64,000 nucleotides of DNA from Glandiceps talaboti (lineage: Eukaryota; Hemichordata; Enteropneusta; Spengelidae). Below, in pieces: positions 36,201 through 48,200 of this stretch (within the stretch, counting starts at the first letter, position 1; every line of letters starts with the position of its first letter). The notes under the pieces are model-generated. The model was not told where the DNA came from. It searched no databases and saw only the letters and a program-made list of their open reading frames with translations. The translations under genes and the position numbers were made by a program. The stretch lies in NCBI RefSeq assembly GCF_964340395.1, contig NC_135550.1, forward strand, positions 26,811,676-26,875,675, in the 5' to 3' direction.

Positions 36201-39200
36201 CATGTCACATTCATAGGATTTCATCCATTGCAAATCATTTAAAGTGGGTTGGGGTTAGAATTCTCTGTTGGTTATGACAAGAAATTCAATATTTGTGATG
36301 GATACTTTAAACTGTATTAATTCAGTCACACATACATTCTTGAAATATGATGAAATCATCGGTACAAAAAATCTATTCTAAACACAACCGTGTAGATCCT
36401 TTAACCCAAATGTTGATATTTAATATATTTAATAAATAATTAGAAGATAACCAAGGCCATCTAAAAATATATTTTTATTATGTCATCAATGTTTAAAATC
36501 ATATATCTAGTTATGTATGGTATGGGAATATACATAATTTTATGATTGTTTCATAGTCATGCTGAGTTATAAATATGAAATGTTCAGAATATGACAGTTG
36601 AGTCACTGGTGATTATTAAACACACATGGTTACAGGTCAAGGGAGATTGTAGTAGGTATGGGCAACCCTAATTATTGTTATGTTTCTTATGACTGACTGA
36701 CCCAATATTTCCTTGATTCAAATAAATTGTTGCCCCCTCTGACTGGATGAGGACAAAATTAAAATGTCATGGGTGGTATGATGACAACACCAAAAATGAG
36801 GTTTGGGTAAAAAGGTTTATTATCATGAACATTTGAGGCTTTTTATAAATAAAATGATTCATGGTTTCCTTTAGTCTAGTTAACTAAATGTTTTCTATGA
36901 TCTCTCTCTCCACTGTATAGTCAAATGGCGTTCTTTAGAATGTCATTCTTTTCTTACCACTGACAGCGGTAGTTTAATGCTATTGAAGTGTTGAGATAAA
37001 CATGATGATAACATTATCATGTTCTCAACTTCTCATGTTACTTGGAGGTTGAGTTTGTAGAAAACTGAATGAAGTAACCAATTACAACCGCCTGTCAGTG
37101 TGGATAACTATTGGCATGTGCTGTTCACCCTTTCCCCCAGCAGGAGATTTTGGTAAAATTTGTCCAATTGACTATATCTGGAGAAAGAGATGTAGAAAAT
37201 GACCTCACATATGGTATAATACCCCCCCCCCCCCTAGTTTGCTAAGGCATTCAGACTATTTGTGAATTGAAAGCATCACCAAACATGAGCACATGCACAT
37301 ATTTTTTCATCTTATCTTTTTGAACCTGCCTATCAGTTTCAAAGTGTTGCAATGTTGACTGACAAACATAAAAATAAATATGATCACCCTAATACCCATG
37401 AGCCATAAACAAGTACATGTACAAGTATTTGGTTAATTGATATGTTGCTAGCAAATCTATAGGTACATATCCAGATCCTGTAATGGAATATAAAAATGAA
37501 ATTGATAGTAATTTTAATGGTATTAACCATGTAATAGTTTTGTACATTGGTATCTATTAGTATCTAGTCAATTTGTAATTTGTATATCTGGTCTTACTCA
37601 AAACAACTGTGGTCATATATAAATAGAACCAAATTGTGGTCATATTATGATACAGGTGCTAAGGGATTTGTAATATTCTGTGAACCAAAGTGTGGTCATA
37701 TATGATACAGGTATTAAGGGATTTGTAATATTCTGTGAACCAAAGTGTGGTCATATACGATATTTGTAATATTCTGTGAACCAAAGTGTGGTCATATACG
37801 ATACAGGTGCTAAGGGATTTGTAATATTCTGTGAACCAAAGTGTGGTCATATTATGATACAGGTATTAAAAATGATTTGTAATATTCTGTGAACCAAAGT
37901 GTGGTCATATATGATACAGGTGCTAAGGGATTTGTAATATTCTGTGAACCAAAGTGTGGTCATATTATGATACAGGTATTAAAAATGATTTGTAATATTC
38001 TGTGAACCAAAGTGTGGTCATATATGATACAGGTATTAAGGGATTTGTAATATTCTGTGAACCAAAGTGTGGTCATATACGATACAGGTATTAAATGATT
38101 TGTAATATTCTGTGAACCAAAGTGTGGTCATATACGATACAGGTATTAAGGGATTTGTAATATTCTGTGAACCAAAGTGTGGTCATATACGATACAGGTA
38201 TTAAGGGATTTGTAATATTCTGTGAACCAAAGTGTGGTCATATACGATACATTATTAAATGATTTGTAATATTCTGTGAACCAAAGTGTGGTCATATACG
38301 ATACAGGTGCTAAGGGATTTGTAATATTCTGTGAACCAAAGTGTGGTCATATATGATACAGGTGCTAAGGGATTTGTAATATTCTGTGAACCAAAGTGTG
38401 GTCATATACGATACAGGTGCTAAGGGATTTGTAATATTCTGTGAACCAAAGTGTGGTCATATACGATACAGGTGCTAAGGGATTTGTAATATTCTGTGAA
38501 CCAAAGTGTGGTCATATACGATACAGGTGCTAAGGGATTTGTAATATTCTGTGAACCAAAGTGTGGTCATATTATGATACAGGTATTAAAAATGATTTGT
38601 AATATTCTGTGAACCAAAGTGTGGTCATATATGATACAGGTGCTAAGGGATTTGTAATATTCTGTGAACCAAACTGTGGTCATATTATGATACAGGTATT
38701 AAAAATGATTTGTAATATTCTGTGAACCAAAGTGTGGTCATATATGATACAGGTATTAAGGGATTTGTAATATTCTGTGAACCAAAGTGTGGTCATATAC
38801 GATACAGGTATTAAATGATTTGTAATATTCTGTGAACCAAAGTGTGGTCATATACGATACAGGTATTAAGGGATTTGTAATATTCTGTGAACCAAAGTGT
38901 GGTCATATACGATACAGGTATTAAGGGATTTGTAATATTCTGTGAACCAAAGTGTGGTCATATACGATACAGGTGCTAAGGGATTTGTAATTTTCTTAGG
39001 TATCATATGTCACATTTTTAAAAAAAATATTGAGAGAGATTAGATGAAGGTTTGACAGTATTTGAGTGAGTTGTAATTGAAACCAACCTACATAGAAAGA
39101 TATATTCTCAAAGGATATCTGTTCAAAAATATGTTTAAAAAAGTGTTTGACAAAATAATGAAAGTAGATAGTGAGATAGTGTATTTATATAAATGGATGA

Positions 39201-42200
39201 ATACAATATGTTGCAGTTTGAGGTACCTATATAAGGTGTTTCACTTTGTACAGTCTTTTGATGTTACATTTGTATTGTGAATTTCATTTGACAGATAGAC
39301 CTTGTTGTCAGGTTAGTATAGTATTTATCGCCTCTGTCCGTTAATACCATTCTCAATTCAATTTGTCAAGAGTATCAGCTGTGAAATTATGTTTATTAAG
39401 GAGAGGTCTATGACTATATCGACAAATTCAACCCCACATTTATATTTGATGTCATTATGAGATGTCACCATATGCTTATAAAATGAAAACATGAACAAAC
39501 AGACTAGTTATTGGATTGTTTGATATCTTTTCATCATTTTATCAACCATTGCATGTCCATCTCAACATCTGGTTTTACACCATTTTATCAATGTCAAGCT
39601 ATCTTCTCATTATAAATACTAAGTTCACCATATGAAATGACATGTTTTGCAGACAGTGTCCAATTTATAAATCATAAAACTACTACTACTATCCCCAACT
39701 GTAATTGATTCATTTCTAGATTCCCTTACTGATCCAATATATTTTGAGATATAAATTTGTATCTAGATTAAATAATATTACACCTGTTTGTACATGTATA
39801 TGTACACCTTGTAGTAGTTTGTACATGTAGTTATTTCCTTCATATATCATACATGCATTGAGTTTACAATTTTGTTGGATATACATTGAAATCACTGAAA
39901 TAGTACCGATTATAACAAATATATGACCAAAGCCTTTTTGTTTTAGAATGTCTACATTTGCTTGTATCTAACTTATAGGATTAAAATATGATATACATTG
40001 TAGGGGTCGGCTACATTTAGTTGTTCAATTTGATTTTAATACCACTTTTCTTTTTGCTCTAATTACTTGGATTCTATCCTTTTTATTGCATGTTCATAGT
40101 TTGTTTTGATTGCCACTCATTATTCAAGTCCCTTTCCAAACCTCACACACTGAGAGGAATCATTCTCACAGTCTTTCAGAAGCATATCTTTGGTAATGGA
40201 GATACAAACTAACATTTATAACAAGTAGAAAAACATAGCAATTCATGTGTACCAACAATATCCATCTGAAAGGTGGGTTTTAACTGCTACTGTAATAGAT
40301 TTGGAATGGAATTTGAATAGTCTGTCAGATATACTTGTACATGTGTACAGAGTGGTGATAAAAACCAAAACATAAACATGTGTTATACACTACAGTTTGA
40401 ACAAAGAAGTAAGATTGTATTGAACAAGTACATGTAACTGACATCTATGATCTTCAGAGGAATTTAAAGGTTACAGACATGTACATATATGTACAGTTGT
40501 ATATATCAGCTGATATTCAAATTCTATGATAGCTAAGTATAAACACTATATAATGTTACTAACAAATCATGCATCTGTTTGTGACTGATGCAAAACACTT
40601 TAAAGTAGATTGATTATTGTGGCAAATTCCTTATGAATGAATGAATGTACATTCAAATTCTGAAGAATATACCTTGTAAGTTGTATAATGGCCAGTCATC
40701 TGGAAAAGCTTGCGCAACACAACAAGCATAATAAGTAATACGTGTATATATCATTGAAATATTGTATCATCTCCATTACTATAGATACATTGCATATCTT
40801 GTCTTGAAATTAAAATGTATGTGTATGTCATATTTTCATCATCAAAGTAGACATTGTTGACATTTGAAAATCGACTGTGGTCATTCTAGATAGTGAGAAA
40901 TGCTGGCTTGAACTCTAAAAATTGTTGTCATCATTTTGTGCTGTTAGCATACACACAAACAATACTGTGATATTGTAAAAAAAAAAAAAAAAAAAAAAAA
41001 TGATATTGCATGACATTTATAACAGACAGGAAGCTGTTTTATATCAACCCCAGAGTAATAGTTGTACCGGGAGCATTTGTTGACACAGTCAGATATGTGT
41101 TAATATGGCCTCAGGTTAATTTCCATATTTCCCAGTTCATCTCTGTGTTCTTGTTCAGTTGTGCTGACAATATCTTGATATTACAATCATGACATTATGG
41201 CATATCACAATAGACACAATATATTGAAGGTAGCTCTGTCAAGACTACCATTAAATGGATATTGCTTTCACTTTGTGCTCTAATGTGAGTGGAAGCTAAT
41301 TGGTGTGAATTATAGAAAGAAATGCATCGGCTTAGAAATCATGTCAACTCTTGATTAGCTTTCATTTTATGGCTGACCTAAATATACAATTTACATATAG
41401 CATTATCATTTCCTAAATTGAACAAAAACTCATTTGCATGAATTTTTAATACCAAATGCTAATTTCATTATTATATAATGGCTGGAGTGCAAGTGTGAAA
41501 TTTGTGTTTTAATGCTTAAAAAAGATGACAGTGGATGATATGCACATCACAAGATAAATATTATTATAATATTTTAGTTGGCTGTTTTTATGTCGTACTA
41601 TTATATAAGGTTATAGATGACTATGATTACTTGTAATGATCATTTTATCTGACATGATTTTGATAAATGTATGGATAAATATGAAAGATATTTGCATTTT
41701 GTAAATGATATTTTTAGCAATGTTATGTATATATATAGTATATAAACCATGTATGCAAATATAAGGTCAATGAATATATCTAATGTGGCTACATATACAT
41801 GTATAGTCACTATGGAAATAAATGAGTTGGAGACTCTTGTCTTGACAGTAAGAGGATTACAATGCTATATAAGTGTTTTTATCATGACAAGGGAATCAAT
41901 GGAGGAAATATGGGATTGCTATAATTAAGATAATGGTTATTTTTATTTTAGCCCTAATCTGACAAATTGTGTATAGATTGCACAATAATGATGTTAAACA
42001 AAGCTTGGCATCCCATAATTAAAGTCACAATGTCACATATTATATGGACCAGTCTTTCAGAATATAACGACACAACAACAACAGCAACAACAACATTAAC
42101 AAAACCCTCATATTTTTAAACGGTAATGATTGATTTACATAACAATAACAGTTATATTGACTTTGACAAATGTGTCAAGATATATATTGTTTGTATTAAA

Positions 42201-45200
42201 TCAGAACATTGACTCCAATCCTTCCATAATTTCCTTGTTCACTCACTCACTTGCATGAATTAATAGAGTTTTCTGTTCTTGATATATTATAGGTTTTTAA
42301 TGTGCACAAGTCCAGAAGAACTACACAGACAAGCCCATTGGGCAGGTAAAGGTGCTACATCCAGGGCCAAACTAATGGAACAGCTTCAAAGTAAGTTCTC
42401 GCCTTCCCAGCAATGCAAATATACAGTGTTAGATTTGTTATGAAAATATGTCTGTGCAGGTGATATAACTAAGTTTTAGCCTTCCCAGCAATGTAAATTT
42501 TAAGGTGTATGATTTGTTATGATGAAGAATTATCTGTGCAGATGACATGGGTGGGGGGTGGGGGGTGGGGGTGATTGTTATACTTTACCACTTGACAATA
42601 TTTAGTCACATCCCTGATAAAGACCTGAGGACAGTAGTTGAAAGCTAAGATTTATTTGAGCATTTTGGTACAGTGCAAAGTTTTACTCTATTTGCCAGTG
42701 TTAGATTCGTTGGTGTGATGTAATGAAATAATTTGACTAATTGGTTTACAGCATGTATAAGACCATCGTACAGTAAGCATTTGGATATCCTTTGATGTTT
42801 TCCACAGTTGCGTATTCTGTCCCCTCCAAGATCTATGAATTGATGAAACATTCCCTTGAGTGATTTAGATTACATTTCTACAACTAAACCTGTCAGCTCC
42901 TGCATTATTAATTCTGCCCTCTAGTGTCAGACAGTGGTAATGAGGTCAATGGGTGAGGGAAAGCTACCATGTCATAATGGTGTGTTTGTTTTTGTTGAAG
43001 TTTGTTCTGTACCATGTCACATAATACTAAGCTGGTGATTGTCTGTACTAACCCACCTATGACACTGTTTTACTTTGTTGATTGAACATGAAAAATGGTG
43101 TGGTAACTACTGTACTAAAGTAGTGCCACAATTACCTAAATAAAGAGTCATCAGTATTCTAGATATCAGTTGCAAGTAAAATGCCTAAAAACTAGATGCA
43201 CATGTGACATGTTGGGAAAAAGGTATTATGAGGATTAGATGCTCTGACTAATGTATAAATTATTGTCGGCATAAAATGATATTTCAGCACAGAGATGTTG
43301 GTGAAAACAGAAACTATTGAATTACATACACCCTGAAACACATTTTGTTGTTGAAAGTGTATCATATGTCACTAGCCCAGTATAATGTAAGGTACAGACA
43401 CATCTACTTTTTTTAGGACAGTGTGTTGTGCTGGACTTGTTTCACACATGTCACACGTTTGTACCTTTGTACATTTACTACAAGAAGAGACCAACATGAT
43501 GACTGTTTGGTTTAAAAGAATTAATTTTGCAGCACTGTTTTATTTGTCAATCCAGCTCTGTTACCACCTTCTATAATGTTACCTCCAAGACGACTACAGA
43601 CACTACTAAGTCAAGCCATAGAATTACAGAAAGATAGATGTCCCTACCATAATACCAAACATGATGATTCCATCCACTTATCACTCTTGGTTGATCATAT
43701 GTGTACCAGGTATTCAAAATCTATTTTACTCAAGTGTATTTTAAATGCAATGAAATGATTAATGATTACATAGTCACAATGGTTGATGGCTGGCTCCAAG
43801 TCTTCAACTTTGCTGGTTTGAGCCTCAACACTGCCATTGCTTGTGAATGGTTAAAGTCCTTGAGCAAGATTTGAACCATGGGTGTGCCCCAGTCAATCCA
43901 GCTGTATAATTGGGGACCTGGTAGGCTAGGAATTGCTATGTGAAGGATGTAATCCTCTACATTTGCACATACAGCAGGGGTTTTATGTTTACCTGGGAGT
44001 TGAAGAAGTATACAAAGGCTGCTGTGTTGATATACATGTACGTTCATGGCAAGAATTATAATTGTAAAGCACTTTCAGCAGAGTGGAAAATGTGCCATAT
44101 TAAGGATATGAAATAATATCATTGCTATAAAGATAACGTGTAATATCTGTGTAATATACATGTACACTTAGCCACAGATAGCATCTTCCTGAGAAATAGA
44201 CAGTGAAAAAATTGTACATGTAAATGTAGTAATGTTTACAGTTGTTAATTCTTGTAGAGTAAATGTAATTCAACTGCAGGCCTGTTTTGATTGGGGTATT
44301 GGTATAACAATAATTATCTGACACTGACCAATTTCTGCTCAATTTACATGCATTACATTTTGTCAACAGGGAACATTTTCCATGTGATACAAGACAGATT
44401 CTCAATGAACACTGTGATGAAGTATGGTTTTGTAAATTTTCACCTGATGGTTCCAAATTAGCAACAGGTTCTAAGGATACCACACTCATTATATGGGAAG
44501 TCAATGAGGTAAGTTGGATGGCAACCACATAGTCAATGAGGTAAGTTGGCTGGTAGCCAAAGGTAAGTCAGATGGCAACCATACTCATGTAGGAAGTCAA
44601 CCAGGTAAGTTAAATGGCAACTATGTCTTTATATGGGAAGTCAATGAGGTATAAAGTTGGATGGCAACCATGTCATTACAGGTGAAGACATCAAGGTAAT
44701 GCTATCAAAGTTGCTACCTAGTAAGACATCTGGGTGAGTGATGTTGAATGACTGCAACAACCAGTACATGTGAAATCAGTGGAGTTTAGTGACTGCCAAG
44801 CTCATTATTGTCAGTCAGTCAGGAAGTGGGTTTGATCCCAGGGGTACTCCTTAAATTTTCAGACAGTGGGCATTCAAAACATCTACCCATGTATAATCCA
44901 AAGACAGACCAATTGTTAAATGATTTCCAGTCATAATCATTTACAAACAATTACCTTAATTCTGATGCTGTGAAGGTATTTCTAAAGCTTTTCAGAATTT
45001 TCAGATGAAAAGTCAACCCATGTATACAGATTTTTTCATGAAAAAGTGACCCATTATGATTTGGTCAGCACATACCTGTATATCTTTGTATGTGAGTACC
45101 AAACTTGGTGTGTGAGAAATCAGTGAGGTTAAGGTTCAGGGGCTGCCATTCTTACCATATGGGGAACCACTTAGTTGGCTGCTGAGGTAATAGATTATTT

Positions 45201-48200
45201 GTTGTGTGATTTGATAGATTTGGATAGACTGATACTGACTGGTTTACATCTCATGCTTTTCCTAATTTGGATAAATTAGTGCCATGTCAACAGTTTGAAC
45301 AAATTTGTCATGATGGACACCATCATACTACACGTAGTACAGTCATTAATTTGTGTATGTTGGCTGACAAATACTCATGATTTCTTGCTCTTGAAATAAT
45401 TTATCTCCCTTCAAAATATTCAACAATAACAAAGTATGATTGTGAGTATATGCAATGTAAATTGATTTAGATGTAAAAAAAAAAAAAAAAAGAGGGGGGG
45501 GGGGGGCAAAGTGATGGTGGTACACTGTAGATTTTGAAAGATCAAGTGCTCATGTAATGCATAATTGAGTTTACAATATGATGACAACTATGATGGAAAC
45601 ACAGGTGTTCAGTAGTAAGTCACAACACCATCTTGGTAACAATTCATTTCTGACTACTGTGATGCTGATAATAACATGCTTTATTGTGTTTTACCAGGAA
45701 ACCAAAGAACTTAGACATTTGCATACATTTGAAGGCCATGCCTTTGGTGTAGCATACCTAGCATGGAGTCCTGATAGTAAACTTATAATAGCTTGTGGTC
45801 CAGAAGAGAGTTCAGAACTGTGGATATGGAATGTAGAGGTGAGTCCAAACTTATCAAGTATGAATTGTAGTTATGTGGTGTATCATGTATGAAATTGAAA
45901 GGAGACAACACTTATATCACATAGAAAGTGTCCATTTTAAACATTATGGGAATCATAATGGTGGAAGGGTCACAGTGGCTGGCTTGGGATCATAAATTGT
46001 CAGTTTGAACTTTTGCTGCTGTTATTTGTTTCTCAATGGTTACAGTCCTTTGGCAAGATTAAAACCACTAGTGTGCACCAGTCAACCTTAGCTATATAAG
46101 TGGGAACCTGGTAGGACAGATGACAACTTTAAGGGCCCATGTCATATTAGGATGAACATTTAGGTATTTCAGAGACCATGTCCATATTTCAGAGATCATG
46201 TCCATATTTCAGATATCATGTCCATATTTCAGAGATTACATGTATGTCCATATTTCAGAGATGTCCATATTTCATAGATCATTTTCATATTTCACAAATC
46301 ATGTCCATATTTCACAGATCATGTCCATATTTCATGTGTTTGAAATTGATACTGAAAATAGCAAATTTAGGAGATTGAAGATTGAAGATGTGATATCTGG
46401 TATTTTTTTTTTTTTTACTGCAAGTGATATTTGTATTTGGAAGTATTGACAAGATTTACATCTAGTTTTCAAAGAATACAAGTAGAACACATTAAATACA
46501 ACTTGTTATTATCTCAAATATTTATAGCGTAGACAATCATGGAGTCTTCCTCCAACAAAGAAAATCAGATATAATCTTGAGAAATGTGCTCTCATCAGCT
46601 AATACTATCCTAGATGGGCCCTTTGTTATATGGAAAGACAGAATAGTATTGGCTAACCAAGTCATTATTTATGTATATGTGGTTAATTTCTTTTTTGCGT
46701 AACATGCTTTTGTAATTTTATTTTGGAGTTCACTAATATAGATGGTTTTTTTTATCTATTGTATAAGACAAGCCATTATGTGTAACCTACTGTACCAAAT
46801 GAAATGGAAATATTTGGAAATGTAACATACCTAGTATTATAATTCAAACATTTGAAATTGTCTTAATCCACCCTATAAAATTCTAAAGAGTACACAATGA
46901 ATTTATCAGCAGTATACGCAATATGTCCATCAGCAATGTGTTCATGATTTACATGTACGATGTAAGCTGATGTTAGCTCTTGTAGGATAAGTTGTGCATG
47001 TGACATTTGCACCCAGTTTATCTGGAACACAAATGTTATGATTTTATAAGTATAAGTCACCATGAGACAGACATATAGTAATTCAATTGGGACTAAGTTC
47101 AGTAAAAGTATAAGGACTGTAAATTAGAAATACAAAATGCAATATTGATGTATGGTATAATTTTCTCACATCTTACTTCCCTGACTTATGATATGTATTA
47201 CTTATAAATTCGCAAAACATAAAAGGTATATTTATTTCATCCCTCATGAAATGTACATACAGCAGTCTGATAAATGATGAAATAGATTCCATCTATCGGG
47301 AAATCAATCTTTTCTGGATGCAGTGTAACCAAGATGGATATTAATAAAAAAATGAAAACCCATATGTGCACATTTCTTAGTTTTCAGCAGGGAGATTCAA
47401 GTCAAAAGTGTATAGGTCAGTATATTAGGTTCAACCAATCTTTAGGTTGTGGAGTTTTAATCAAGATATGCATATTTACACTTGTAAGTCCAGAAAAAAA
47501 GTAATTAATCTTCATGTTTTGTCTGTTGAAAGACTGGTGAATTGAGATGTAAGATGAGCCAATCACCAGATGATAGCCTCACTTGTGCAGCCTGGAACTC
47601 AGATTGTAAGAGATTTGTAGCTGGTGGTATGAAAGGACAGTTTTACCAATGTGTAAGTACATCAGTGTATTTGTATAATGTACACATTGCATAGCTTGTC
47701 TTGTGCACTCTGTATTCTTTACTTTGATATAGGAAAATTAGTGCATTATATAGGAATGCCAGGATCTTTCAGGCCAAGTTTGTTCTTACAGGTGAGACAG
47801 TAAACATTACAAAGTCACATGTGTATCTCCAGGAGACTTTCTAAAATATTCTCATAGAGCTCAGAACAGGTTCATGACTTGTTTCTATTCCCATTTATAC
47901 AGACTCTAAACCATCCTTAGGTGTGTGCAGAGCTGGAACATGACATTAAAATGTTTTAAAGATACATTTGTAGGAACTGGGTGGAAGTTGTGGTACATTT
48001 GTACCAGTAATTTTAGTGATGTACTTTATCACAGCCTGTTCAACAGATTTGTGAAATATGTTCTTATAGATGTTTATAGATTTATTTCATTTATTTTATG
48101 TAATCTGTTTGTGTTTGTGTTTGTTTGTTTGTTTGTTTGTGTGTGTGTGTATGTGTGTTTGTTTGTTTGTTTGTAATTCTTCTATAAGCTGTGAGCAGTT

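Noticed and set aside
37625-38994. Regularly spaced repeats resembling a CRISPR array
   Set aside because: The units are directly abutting and the variable parts fall into four recurrent classes rather than unique spacers; the locus is a eukaryotic intron.
44100-44528. 142-codon minus-strand open frame
   Set aside because: It overlaps WDR26 exon 7 antisense, and the sense strand gives a clear WD40 repeat with correct splice phases.
44795-44865. Genuine tRNA gene
   Set aside because: Only A- and B-box-like words are present; arms do not pair into a cloverleaf, so a SINE head is the better reading.
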